Of a DNA stretch of 64,000 nt, positions 9,101 to 17,553 are shown in pieces. The stretch comes from Dyella sp. C11 (GTDB lineage: Bacteria; Pseudomonadota; Gammaproteobacteria; Xanthomonadales; Rhodanobacteraceae). The notes under the pieces are model-generated. The model had not been told where the DNA came from and made no database searches. It saw nothing but the letters and a program-made list of their open reading frames with translations. A program made the position numbers and the translations under genes. The DNA lies in assembly GCF_003121485.1 (NCBI RefSeq), contig NZ_QAVX01000005.1:42184-106183 (forward strand), written 5' to 3'. Numbering within the stretch: position 1 is the stretch's first letter; every line of letters starts with the position of its first letter.

Positions 9101-11954
9101 GCTGCGTCTTCAACTGGCCAGCGTTGCGGGCAAAGAAATAGTTGGCCGGATCGCCCCCGGTCGACGAGGGTGCCGTACCGGTAAACCCACTGTATTTCGC
9201 GCCGTACCACAGCGGCGTCTGCAGCGGTGCCACCGGGGCCGTGCTGCTCGCCGTGAACTGCAACACCACCGGCGCGCTCTTGCAGTCCGCGCCAGCGGAG
9301 CCGCCCAGCAGGTTGCAGTTGAACACGGCGCCGTTCTGGGCAGCACTCGTCGTGCCGCCGCCGTAGGTGATCTTGGTCTCATTGAGACCGTCGTTGGTCG
9401 TGCCGCTAACGTTGTAACCGATGTACATGGCCTGCGAACTGTAGGCCACTACCTGGTTGCGGATCAGTACGTCGTTGGCACCCACCGTGACGGCCAGCGT
9501 GCCATTGGTATTGCAGACGCCACCGTAAATCGTGTTGGAAATAGCGCTCGAGACCACGCCCTTGTAGACCACGGGATCGCAAATGGCGACCGCATTCTTG
9601 GCCGTATTCACCGTGGACGGCTGAGCGCAGTTGGTGGGACCGACGCAGTAGGAAATGACGTTGTTTGCGTCGTCGTCATGGTCCGAGCCGTACTGCGAAT
9701 CTTCCCAGACGAAGTAATAGCTGCCCACGCCGGTGTAGCCCGTGGAGGGCACCAGGCCATAGGTATTGAACCCGGTGACTTTCGTCGAACCCAGGTTATA
9801 GATGTACTGCGCACCGATCTGCACGTTGCCCAGGAAGCAGGTCGTGAAATTGCCGGAGCTTTCGGGGTCGGCGCGGCAGCTCGGCGACAGCGTGATGGAA
9901 CCGCTTCCCACGGGAATGTTGAACGAGGGCAAGTTGTCCGACAGGGCAACGCCATACGTCTTGATCTGGAAATTGGCTACGACGTTGCTGTCGGTGCGAA
10001 TGGGATTGCTACCCGAAGCATTCCACGCTCCCAGGCTTAGGCCCGCAAAGAGATAGCCACCCTGTTGTCCCGGCGCACCATTGCAGATACCCACCAGCGA
10101 ACTGAGGTTGGTAAATGACGCCTTGGTACAGGTCGCAACGTCGCTGGAGTTCTGGTTGCCTGCCGTGAGGGTTGTGGTGCCGGTATTGACGGAGAGCAGA
10201 TAGTTGCCACCAAGCTTCTCATCCGTCTGGATCGTGCTCATGAGCGAGGAAAGGCTGCTCATGTTGTTGACCGTGGGGATCGTCTGCACGCTCGGACCAT
10301 CGAAGGTATTGAGGCCGCTGCTGATCACCACGATAGAGCAGGCTGCGCACTCGGCATTTCGCTGGGTCGACGAGTTTGTCGGCGTGCCATAAGGGTCCAC
10401 CCACGCAGGATTGGGTAGCGACCCGCTGCTGTCCGCCGTTGAAGGCGTCGACTGGCCTTGGAGGTACTGCAGTGCCGTGGCGTAAACCAGCGCAATGGGA
10501 TTGCCAAAATCCGGACATAGCGTGGCGCCACTCGTCCCCAGCAGCTGATAGCCACGCGCGCCCCAGGGAGCGCTGGGACCGTAGCAGCCCGTCGTCGACG
10601 GGGAGTCACCGTAGTCGTACGCACTGGCGTTGGAACCCGACGTCTCGTACTGGTAGCCGGCAATCTGGAAACGATCGATCGAGTAAACGATGCCTTCGGT
10701 GGGCGTGGCGGTCTGCGTCTTGTAGCAGAACTGACCCGTATTGCTGTTGAACTCGTCGTCGCCGCCCGCACCCGCGGAATCCACCTGGCAGTAGTTGGTA
10801 TTGCCGCCGTTACCGGCAAGCATGCCTACATTGCGCCGCAACTGACCCGGCCCTCGCGCCTTCACCGAAGAGGCCGTCACCAGGCCAAAGTGCTTTTCGT
10901 AGGCGTCGCCCTTGCTGTATTTCTGCAGCAGTCCCTCGGGCTTCGAGGTGCCATTGGGCTGAGTCACGCAGATCGACTCCACCGGCGTGGTGGACGTGCC
11001 GGTGGTCGCTTGACACACCTGCACACGCGCCACGTAATCGGTGATGGTCGTGCTGCTGGTGGGCTTTGCCATGGCGCTGCTGTCGCCAGTATACGTATTG
11101 GTGCACTGGATCTTGGCGTTGGACGCCCAGTCGTTCCATGCGCCAGCGGCGGCGCGAATGTACGGCGTGCTTCCGACGCCCGACGTGGTTGTCGTCGCGG
11201 CCGTCCACTTGCCCGTGCTGCTCACGTTGTTGCTGCTCGAGCTGGCAGCCGTCATGTTACCGGTGCTGACGTTCGGTGTTCCTGACGTGTTGCAGAAAGT
11301 GGTGGTGGACGAGTACGGCGTGAGGCTGGCGATGTCCGATCCGCTATACACCTTGGCCCACGAATGCAGGTCCACCGGAATCTCGGCGCGCTCCAGCACG
11401 GTGGCGGTGGTGGTATCCACCTGGCGCGTGCCGCCGTAGAGCGTCCAGCGCACGATGTCGAGTCGGCTCATGGAGAGCCAGTTGAGGAAGTTTCCGCTCC
11501 AATAGTTGTTGCCCGTGGTGCACTTGTGGCCACCCGACAGCACATTCGTGGCGCCGTAAAAGCCCTTGCCGCCGGCTGGCATGGTGCCGTACGAATAACA
11601 GATGGTCGGATCGAAGTATCCGTTATAGGTAAACGTATCGAGATACGTCGAATCGACGGTACCGTCGTTATTGAGGTCCGTGTAATCGGAATACGCTCTA
11701 TTGAACAACTGCTCGTCGCGTGACATCACCAGCATGATGATGGGCGGCACATCCGGCGCGCTGAGCGAGTTGATGCCGGCCGGATAGGCCGTGTAATTCT
11801 GCATCGTGAAGTTGGCATTGATGATCGACGAGATCGCGCCAGTGGGCGTTGTCCCGCTCGTCGCTGCACCCACCGTCCATACCGCCAACGCGCTGAGCAG
11901 CGCGATAGGCAGCACCAGCAACCATTTACGCAGGGAGAATCCGGGCTTAGTCAC
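6129..11954 (-). CDS. pilY1: PilY1 type IV pilus tip adhesin/assembly factor
   Basis: A very large secreted protein that caps the pilus and is needed for pilus extension, adhesion and surface sensing. It has 1941 residues, clearly longer than the roughly 1160 of Pseudomonas PilY1. A signal peptide (KWLLVLPIALLSALAVWTVG) is followed by an N-terminal half rich in Ser, Thr, Gly and Asn that includes an EF-hand-like calcium loop (DLNNDGTVDSTY). The conserved PilY1 beta-propeller starts near residue 1220 and contains GDIIDSSPMIVG, YVGGNDGMLHAFNGG and YFGTGRSY. I see no MIDAS-type von Willebrand motif. Translation starts at GTG (11954) behind GAGG. Gene order pilX-pilY1-pilE supports the name. Confidence 0.93.
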   Translation of the reverse strand: MTKPGFSLRKWLLVLPIALLSALAVWTVGAATSGTTPTGAISSIINANFTMQNYTAYPAGINSLSAPDVPPIIMLVMSRDEQLFNRAYSDYTDLNNDGTVDSTYLDTFTYNGYFDPTICYSYGTMPAGGKGFYGATNVLSGGHKCTTGNNYWSGNFLNWLSMSRLDIVRWTLYGGTRQVDTTTATVLERAEIPVDLHSWAKVYSGSDIASLTPYSSTTTFCNTSGTPNVSTGNMTAASSSSNNVSSTGKWTAATTTTSGVGSTPYIRAAAGAWNDWASNAKIQCTNTYTGDSSAMAKPTSSTTITDYVARVQVCQATTGTSTTPVESICVTQPNGTSKPEGLLQKYSKGDAYEKHFGLVTASSVKARGPGQLRRNVGMLAGNGGNTNYCQVDSAGAGGDDEFNSNTGQFCYKTQTATPTEGIVYSIDRFQIAGYQYETSGSNASAYDYGDSPSTTGCYGPSAPWGARGYQLLGTSGATLCPDFGNPIALVYATALQYLQGQSTPSTADSSGSLPNPAWVDPYGTPTNSSTQRNAECAACSIVVISSGLNTFDGPSVQTIPTVNNMSSLSSLMSTIQTDEKLGGNYLLSVNTGTTTLTAGNQNSSDVATCTKASFTNLSSLVGICNGAPGQQGGYLFAGLSLGAWNASGSNPIRTDSNVVANFQIKTYGVALSDNLPSFNIPVGSGSITLSPSCRADPESSGNFTTCFLGNVQIGAQYIYNLGSTKVTGFNTYGLVPSTGYTGVGSYYFVWEDSQYGSDHDDDANNVISYCVGPTNCAQPSTVNTAKNAVAICDPVVYKGVVSSAISNTIYGGVCNTNGTLAVTVGANDVLIRNQVVAYSSQAMYIGYNVSGTTNDGLNETKITYGGGTTSAAQNGAVFNCNLLGGSAGADCKSAPVVLQFTASSTAPVAPLQTPLWYGAKYSGFTGTAPSSTGGDPANYFFARNAGQLKTQLDSVFQSITSLAANNFGNATTPSSSNDVQGNGLAYQVQYFMQRNGINWTGDLLALWTDSSGYQREGKVSGTGNEELDASSDYIVNGPDKSQGALPGAMAQWRCSVAPVATGSTNFDPSASSSCSQVSISNPIIPAWDAGTLLNAYYDPTTSSGTTAISNLSIQRDYTSDSGSGSEIGRRYIFTYLPPAGSGSTAWAPNGSTGTGTIANGVQTDFVWNDASCSASGVYTPGTTAGFCGTYDTTKKVRSGNYSLLNEQSPALAKELVNWVRGVESTDYRSRTTVASSGSNTFRLGDIIDSSPMIVGTPAESYDTLYNSASYGAFRLNYTNRRQMVYVGGNDGMLHAFNGGFYVPAQTAATVGGSSTGTADPTVYRQLPSSLNLTTGNSTIPSGNNWTLGQEVWAFIPSNLLPHLRWAADKNYTHVFYVDGSPVASDVQLWTGGTSATCLAGQAASSDIDSSGHVCGWGTVIVVPFRLGGGYIQIDSVGSGTAANYQTSNPAYVVLDVTDPERVPTVLGEITTASYNSTTSAYTTGTFTTSAPSFVAHRETDGALHFLLAIGTGPGDDGGPIPSTNSTGIPNNVLWCNTSQTAGNKVVQAPCSGSLGVSMYDLKQLVANNSTPVKTFTGPAASFAGDMVASDFNLNFSDEAVYFGVVTNPTTGTVSGTYTDTTPFSGGLYKIDMNTGALTLNGQPSTADVSDPSTWKITQIISLSQPVTIRPTLATDSSGRPMIYFGTGRSYTQDDNSGNSLQGTQQQYIYGITDLSLLTSMPATCQKLPIATSSLFNASTTTLGTTGTITVGTGSGLANSSGVTDINALANALSSTDTTATDANYQCYLYDGWMYQLTAGVIGTGTNANAAQPSERVVSSQVLYDQILLTPTYIPPGAAAIAAANSSVCNPIPVPGTSNLYGMDYLTGTASSGMLSSFGSSGGFVLTKVSLGSGLASSPILHTGNGTVSAAFGLSGGTTLQNVSGMTNPNNAEISWREPVSN

Positions 11955-11964
11955 GCGAGGTTCC

Positions 11965-12705
11965 TCAATTCACAATATTGACGCGGTACTGCGCGACGGT
12001 GGTGGCCTTGCCACCACCCGGCACCGTCGACGTGCTTTTGATTTGCAGCATCAACAACGCGCCACCTCGGGCGTTGCCCACACCGATGCTGGCGTAGCCC
12101 TGCTGGGCCGCCGCACCCGAACCGACATTGGTTGCCACGCCATCGCGCACGATGGCCACGCTGTTCGTTGCCTGCGCACTGGAGCCGCAGGTCGCCTGCC
12201 CGTTGAGGCAGGTGTTCAACACGAACGTGGCTGGCCACTGTGAAGGCGTGTAGTTGTAGGCGTCCGTCTGCCCACTGATGCACGGCACATTGAGAATGAA
12301 ATTCGCCAGTGCGCCGTTACAAGACTTCTGCAGACCCGTGGAACCGCTCGGCGTCAGCAGCGTGAGCCAGGTGGGCTGGTTCAGAAACGTATCCGTCAAT
12401 TGGTACTGCGCATCCGGAATTGTGCCACCCCACTTTTGGGGCCAACCGTGGTAGTACGCATACGCGCCCAGCACGGCCTCCGGAATTACTCGGGCTGCCT
12501 CGGATGATTCGAACGCCAATTCATGCTGTGCCGTCGACGAGGTCAAGCGCATGCCCAGCAGCGTGCCGCGCATGGCTACCAGCGCGACGAGCGTGAGCAC
12601 CAGCAGCAAGACCAGGCCCATGAACAGCGCGACACCCTGTTGGCGGACGGCCGTACCGCGATTGCCCGGAGGTGTGCCTGCATTTGTGCGAACAAGTTCT
12701 CGCAT
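11965..12705 (-). CDS. pilX: type IV pilus minor pilin PilX
   Basis: A minor pilin of the tip/priming complex. The 246-residue protein has a 25-residue leader, then QQGVALFMGLVLLLVLTLVA, the hydrophobic PilX N-terminus, which lacks the Glu found at +5 in other pilins. MRGTLLGMRL follows, as in the family. The C-terminal part holds several cysteines (KSCNGAL, NVPCISG, NTCLNGQATCG). The start at 12705 has AGGAG about eight bases upstream, inside the end of pilW, with only three bases between the two genes. It ends 10 bases before pilY1. Confidence 0.88.
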   Translation of the reverse strand: MRELVRTNAGTPPGNRGTAVRQQGVALFMGLVLLLVLTLVALVAMRGTLLGMRLTSSTAQHELAFESSEAARVIPEAVLGAYAYYHGWPQKWGGTIPDAQYQLTDTFLNQPTWLTLLTPSGSTGLQKSCNGALANFILNVPCISGQTDAYNYTPSQWPATFVLNTCLNGQATCGSSAQATNSVAIVRDGVATNVGSGAAAQQGYASIGVGNARGGALLMLQIKSTSTVPGGGKATTVAQYRVNIVN

Positions 12706-12708
12706 GAC

Positions 12709-13845
12709 TTAACTCCTGGCCGGATTGCGTAGCTGCACCACGAACGACTGCGTCACACGCGTGAACTGCCAAGGCTTGTCGCCATACGGCGTAATGCCGG
12801 AGCACGCGGTGGTGGTGGGCGCGCTCCCGACGTTGATCGTGTACGTGCACGCGTTCAACGTGCCGAGCGTGATGGTTTGACCATGCGGCACCTTCAGATC
12901 GCGACTGGGATTCACCGCGACCAGGGAGACGCGCACGGCAATCACCTGGTTCCACTGATTGGACGACGTGACAGTGGTGGCCGACTCATAGGTGGGCGTC
13001 TGCTGCGCACCCGACGTATCGGTCACCACGCCATATTCGAAGTTCATCTGCTCGATGCCATCCACCACGGGCTGCGCACTGAACGTTCCATCCGTCTGCA
13101 GCGACAGCCTCATCAACGTGGGCAACGGCATGCCGTTGTCAGCGCTGGCCGAACACGTGCTGCCGCTGGCGTACACGTCGCAGGGCTGCAGGTAATACAT
13201 GTCCACGTGGTACGGATAGGCATAACGATGGAGGCCGGGAATGGACGTGGACGGTGGTGTTCCCGCGAACAGCTGCGCAGATGAAGCCGGCACGCTCAAC
13301 ACGAATACTTCGTTCGGGTTGCCACTGATGGTGCTGGATTCGGCAGGCGCAAAACCCGAGATGGCCGGACCCGGCGGCAACATCTGGGGATCGGCATAAC
13401 GAACCACCAGTACCGGCGTCTGCGGTACGTAGTTGGCCGAGCCGCCAATGCAGGTGGCGTCCAGCGGAAAGCTGGCCGCACCGTCGTAACCAAACACACC
13501 GCCACCGCCCGTCGTTGCGGGATTCACCGCGGTTGCCCAGACGCCGTTGCACTTGCCGAGTGCCGTGATTGCGGAGCTCGCGGTCGAATTCACCGTGAGA
13601 TTGTTGGCGTTGATCGAATTTCCACCCCAGAAGTCCGACATGCGCAACACCCAGCCGAGGCGCTGGGTGGCGAAGCTCATGTTCTGGTCGACGTAGTTGT
13701 CGCCGGACTGCACTTGAAACGACTGCTTGCTCGATATGAACAGGCTTACCATGCCCGCCACGACGAGCGTGCCCAGTACAAGGGTCACCATCAGTTCGAT
13801 CAGTGAGAAACCGGGCTGACGGCCGCGGCTCGAAGATTGGCGCAT
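12709..13845 (-). CDS. pilW: type IV pilus minor pilin PilW
   Basis: A minor pilin of the tip complex. I place the start at the ATG at 13845, giving 378 residues that begin MRQSSSRGRQPGFSLIELMV: a short basic leader, a Gly cleavage site and Glu at +5. A longer in-frame ORF reaches 13959 but would bury the prepilin peptide and overlap pilV. The body is the large PilW domain with several Cys residues (GKCNG, DATCIGG, PCDVY, STCSAS). It lies 16 bases after pilV and 3 before pilX, in one operon. Confidence 0.88.
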   Translation of the reverse strand: MRQSSSRGRQPGFSLIELMVTLVLGTLVVAGMVSLFISSKQSFQVQSGDNYVDQNMSFATQRLGWVLRMSDFWGGNSINANNLTVNSTASSAITALGKCNGVWATAVNPATTGGGGVFGYDGAASFPLDATCIGGSANYVPQTPVLVVRYADPQMLPPGPAISGFAPAESSTISGNPNEVFVLSVPASSAQLFAGTPPSTSIPGLHRYAYPYHVDMYYLQPCDVYASGSTCSASADNGMPLPTLMRLSLQTDGTFSAQPVVDGIEQMNFEYGVVTDTSGAQQTPTYESATTVTSSNQWNQVIAVRVSLVAVNPSRDLKVPHGQTITLGTLNACTYTINVGSAPTTTACSGITPYGDKPWQFTRVTQSFVVQLRNPARS

Positions 13846-13861
13846 CGTGAAACCCACCAGG

Positions 13862-14404
13862 TCAGTGCTGAGGTGCGAGGGGCTGATAGTCGAATTGATA
13901 CTTGTCGTCGGTCGTGTTGCCGCTGGTGTCGGGGACGATCCCGTTCCAGCTTGTCGCAATGGTCAATGCGCCCGTGTTTGCGTTCACCGACACGACTGCG
14001 CGCGCCGCCGATCCCCCGTTGGGCGTCACCGTGGCGGCATTGAGCATGGCCAGCCAGTTCTTCAGGTCGGTCTTGGCCTGCACGCAGGCCACGTTGCCGC
14101 TGCATGACGAGGGATCCGGCGCCGTGGTGCCGTCGTAGAGGTAATAACTGCCGGACAAATTGCCGTTGAGTGCACCGATGGCCGATTCGGACTGCACGCC
14201 GTAGACACCATCCGGATTGGCCCGCATGGCATCCGCCAGGGAACGGGCCTGCTGGATGGCCGTCGTGCGCGAGCCGGACTGCTTGGTGTACTGCATGCCC
14301 TTCAGCTGCATGAGCGCCACACCCAGCACGCCAATGCTGAAGATCACGATCGCGACCAATACTTCGATGAGCGAGTCGCCTCGCTGATGCGCCCTGATCC
14401 GCAT
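13862..14404 (-). CDS. pilV: type IV pilus minor pilin PilV
   Basis: The first gene of the minor pilin operon. The 180-residue product has the leader MRIRAHQRG and a Glu-containing pilin helix (GDSLIEVLVAIVIFSIGVLG), followed by the PilV signature of ALMQLKGMQYTKQSG and RTTAIQQARSLADAMRAN. Cleavage would be after the Gly at residue 9. A single cysteine pair (SSCSGNVAC) lies mid-protein. Its ATG follows AGGGGGA at a good distance. The operon promoter must lie in the 259 bases between this gene and rapA. Confidence 0.9.
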   Translation of the reverse strand: MRIRAHQRGDSLIEVLVAIVIFSIGVLGVALMQLKGMQYTKQSGSRTTAIQQARSLADAMRANPDGVYGVQSESAIGALNGNLSGSYYLYDGTTAPDPSSCSGNVACVQAKTDLKNWLAMLNAATVTPNGGSAARAVVSVNANTGALTIATSWNGIVPDTSGNTTDDKYQFDYQPLAPQH

Positions 14405-14449
14405 AAATTCCCCCTACACCCTGTTGTCAAATCTAGCCCAACGATTCTT

Positions 14450-14465
14450 GGTGTCAGCTAACACC
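14450..14465 (-). promoter_or_regulatory. near-perfect 16-bp palindrome upstream of the pilus operon
   Basis: GGTGTCAGCTAACACC is a palindrome with one mismatched pair. It lies 46-61 bases upstream of the pilV start, where an operator could act. No known regulator consensus fits it cleanly. The rest of the 259-base gap between pilV and rapA (14405-14663) holds nothing else I can name. Confidence 0.3.
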
Positions 14466-14663
14466 CCGACAGATGGCGGAAAATTGCCGATAGGCGGCGC
14501 CGATCCGGGTGGATTCAGTGATGGCCATCACAGCCGTTTGCCCTGCCAAATCCGGTCGACATGCCTGGGAAATGGCAGGCCAAAGGCTGGTCGCCCGGCA
14601 TCCGTCATGGCCAATCGACGTCTCAGGGCGGATAATCCACGGCCCCGCAATTAGTCACGGCCC

Positions 14664-17507
14664 ATGATGTTCGTTCCTGGTCAACGTTGGATCTCCACCG
14701 CCGAGCCCGAGCTCGGCCTGGGCACTGTGCTTCGCGTCGAAGGGCGTGGCGTGCAGGTGCTATTCGCCAAGGCTGGCGTGCTGCGCCCTTATGCGGTGGA
14801 CTCTGCGCCGCTGGTACGTGCCGAATTCCGCCCCGGCCAACGCGTGGCCGGCAAGGGCATTGCGTTCCTGGTCGAGCGGGTGGAAGTACGTGAAGAGCTG
14901 CTGATCTACCGCGGCGAAGGCCGCGAGCTGGAAGAAGGCCAGCTCGACGACGAACAGAGCGTGAGCCAGGCGGACGACCGCCTGATCGGCGGCCGCACCG
15001 ATCCGGCCTCCCACTTCGAGCTGCGCCTGGAAGGCCTGAAGCGTCGCGCCGAGGCGCGCCGGTCGCCCGCGTGGGGCCTGGGTGCCTCCCGCATTGGCCT
15101 GGTGCCGCACCAGCTGCGCGTGGCTGGCATTGCCTCCTCGCGCCGCCCTCCCCGCGTGCTGCTCGCGGACGAGGTGGGTCTGGGCAAGACCATCGAGGCC
15201 GGCATGATCATTGCCCGCCAGCTCGCCACGGGCCGCGCCGGACGCGTGCTGCTGCTGCTGCCGGACACCCTGGTCTACCAGTGGTTCGTGGAACTGCTGC
15301 GCCGCTTCAACCTCAGCTTCGCCATCTATGACGAAGAGCGCTGCGAAGCGTTGGAGCAATCGGGCGATGGCGCCAACCCCTTTGAAGACGAGCAGTTGGT
15401 CATTGCCGACTTCACCTTCCTCGAACAGTCGCCCAAGCGCGCCGCACAGTTGCTGGAAGCCAGCTGGGACCTGCTGGTAGTGGATGAAGCGCACCACCTG
15501 GCCTGGACGCCCGAAGCGGCCAGCCCGCGCTACACGCTGGTGGACCAGCTCGCCGCGGCGACGCCAGGCGTGATCCTGCTGACGGCGACGCCCGAACAGC
15601 TGGGTCGCAGCGGTCACTTCGCGCGACTGCGCCTGCTCGATCCGCAGCGCTATCACGATCTGGACGTCTATCTGTCCGAGTCGGATACCTTCCACAGCCT
15701 TTCGAAAGTCGCTGACCGCCTGCTTGAAAACCAGGCGCTCGACGATGCGCAGCTTTCCATGCTGCGCGTGGCCTTCGCGGGTGACGACGCGCTGCTCGCA
15801 CGCCTGGCCGACACCACCAAGCCGGAGAACGCGCGCGAGATCATCGCTGCGCTGATCGATCGCCATGGCACGGGCCGCGCCATGTTCCGCAATCGTCGCG
15901 CGAGCATTGGCGGGTTTCCCAAGCGTGTGCCGGTGTGGCACCTCCTGGACAAGGACACCTTGAGCGACGACGCCCGCCAGGCCTTGCTCGCCGAATTCCA
16001 TAGCGATATCCAGCAGCCGCCACCGGCGGTTGAGATCGATTACAGCAACGACCCGCGCATCGACGCCCTGATCACCCTGCTTGAGGCGCATCCGCAGGAC
16101 AAGTTCCTGCTGATCTGCCGCAGCCAGGCCAAGGTGCTCGCGCTGGAAGAAGCGCTGCGCACGCGCAGCGGCGTGGGCCTGGCTCGTTTCCACGAAGGCC
16201 TGGGCATCGTGCAGCGCGACCGCAACGCTGCGTATTTTGCGCAGCCCGATGGCGCCCGCCTGCTGCTGTGTTCGGAAATTGGTTCGGAAGGCCGCAACTT
16301 CCAGTTCGCGCATCGCCTGGTGCTATGGGACTTGCCTCTCGATCCGGATCTGCTCGAACAGCGCATCGGCCGCCTCGATCGCATCGGGCAAAAGCACGAC
16401 ATCAGCATTCACGTGCTCGCCATTGAAGACAGCGCGCAGCATGTGCTGGCGCGCTGGTACGACGAAGGCGTGGATGCGTTCCGCTCCAGTCCTTCCGATG
16501 GCCGCGAACTGCTGCGCCGCTTCGGCGAAGCGCTTGCCCGTCTCGCCGACGAACACGCGCGCGGCGACGACAACCGCGACCAGGAGCTGGACGTGCTTCT
16601 GGCGGAAACGCGCGGCGCGCACGAGGAAATGGCGCTGCTGATCCGCGATGGCCGCGACCACCTGCTCGAACTCGCCGCCAGCCGCGACCTGCACGCTGAC
16701 GAGCTGCAGCAGGCGTTCACGCGCGAAGACAACGACCCGAGCCGCGACGCCTTCATTCAAGGCTTGCTCGAACGCTTCGGCATCCATGCTGAAGAATTGG
16801 GTGGCAAGGTATTGCTGCTCGATCCGCAGTATCTATCCACCGATGCCCTGCCCGGCTTCGCCGAAGGCCCGCAGTCCGTCACCTTCGCCCGCGACGTGGC
16901 ATTGGCACGCGAAGACCTGCCGCTGCTGCGGCTGGATCATCCGATGGTGATGGGCGCGCTCGACCTTACGCTATCCAACGAACAGGGCAATGCAGCCTTC
17001 CTGGTGGACGATGTATTGCCGCCGCGCAGCGCGCTGCTGCAGGCCGTCTTCCTGATCGAGTGCGTGGCGGACCGCAAGCTGGATGCAGAGCGCTTCCTGC
17101 CCACGCAGCCCATCGTGGTCACGGTCGACACGCGCCTTGCTGAACGTGCGGATTTCCGTCCCAGCGACATCGCGTTGCGCAAGGCATCCGACCGCAACAT
17201 CGAAGTGGCGCGCTACCGCAAGTTCCTCGGCAAGCTGGTACCGCCGATGCTGGAGAAAGCCGAGTCGATCGCCGGCGAGCGCTCGAAGGCGTACATCGAC
17301 GAGGCCGTGGCGCAGGCCACCGACACGCTCGATGCGGAACTGGCACGCCTGCTCGCCTTGCGTGCAGTGAACCCGGCGATCAGCGAATCGGAAATCACTA
17401 CGGTTGCCGACGAGCGCACCGCCCTGCTGAAGGCGCTGCCCGGGGCTCGCCTGCGCCTGGACGCCGTGCGCTTCGTGGTGAGTCCGGATTTCCTCGCGCT
17501 GCGATGA
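14664..17507 (+). CDS. rapA: RNA polymerase-associated ATP-dependent helicase RapA (HepA)
   Basis: A Swi2/Snf2 ATPase that binds RNA polymerase and recycles stalled post-termination complexes. The 947 residues match the usual length (about 968). Tudor-like N-terminal RapA domains (1-110) precede the helicase core: Walker A LADEVGLGKT near residue 167, DEAH near 274 (VVDEAHHLAW), the C-terminal helicase block SEGRNFQFAHRLVLWDLP near 540 and the arginine finger region QRIGRLDRIGQ near 565. The RapA C-terminal domain fills the rest. Two ATG codons in a row (14664, 14667) are possible starts. It is transcribed divergently from the pilus operon. Confidence 0.95.
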   Translation: MMFVPGQRWISTAEPELGLGTVLRVEGRGVQVLFAKAGVLRPYAVDSAPLVRAEFRPGQRVAGKGIAFLVERVEVREELLIYRGEGRELEEGQLDDEQSVSQADDRLIGGRTDPASHFELRLEGLKRRAEARRSPAWGLGASRIGLVPHQLRVAGIASSRRPPRVLLADEVGLGKTIEAGMIIARQLATGRAGRVLLLLPDTLVYQWFVELLRRFNLSFAIYDEERCEALEQSGDGANPFEDEQLVIADFTFLEQSPKRAAQLLEASWDLLVVDEAHHLAWTPEAASPRYTLVDQLAAATPGVILLTATPEQLGRSGHFARLRLLDPQRYHDLDVYLSESDTFHSLSKVADRLLENQALDDAQLSMLRVAFAGDDALLARLADTTKPENAREIIAALIDRHGTGRAMFRNRRASIGGFPKRVPVWHLLDKDTLSDDARQALLAEFHSDIQQPPPAVEIDYSNDPRIDALITLLEAHPQDKFLLICRSQAKVLALEEALRTRSGVGLARFHEGLGIVQRDRNAAYFAQPDGARLLLCSEIGSEGRNFQFAHRLVLWDLPLDPDLLEQRIGRLDRIGQKHDISIHVLAIEDSAQHVLARWYDEGVDAFRSSPSDGRELLRRFGEALARLADEHARGDDNRDQELDVLLAETRGAHEEMALLIRDGRDHLLELAASRDLHADELQQAFTREDNDPSRDAFIQGLLERFGIHAEELGGKVLLLDPQYLSTDALPGFAEGPQSVTFARDVALAREDLPLLRLDHPMVMGALDLTLSNEQGNAAFLVDDVLPPRSALLQAVFLIECVADRKLDAERFLPTQPIVVTVDTRLAERADFRPSDIALRKASDRNIEVARYRKFLGKLVPPMLEKAESIAGERSKAYIDEAVAQATDTLDAELARLLALRAVNPAISESEITTVADERTALLKALPGARLRLDAVRFVVSPDFLALR

Positions 17508-17514
17508 TGGCGGC

Positions 17515-17543
17515 AAGCGGTAGCGCACGATGCGCTACCGCTT
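17515..17543. terminator. perfect 13-bp hairpin between rapA and the permease
   Basis: AAGCGGTAGCGCA (17515-17527) and TGCGCTACCGCTT (17531-17543) are exact inverted repeats around a 3-base loop. The hairpin sits 8 bases past the rapA stop and 11 past the convergent permease stop. There is no long U tract, so it may be a bidirectional terminator or a transcript-end stabiliser. Confidence 0.55.
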
Positions 17544-17553
17544 CACGCCTGCA

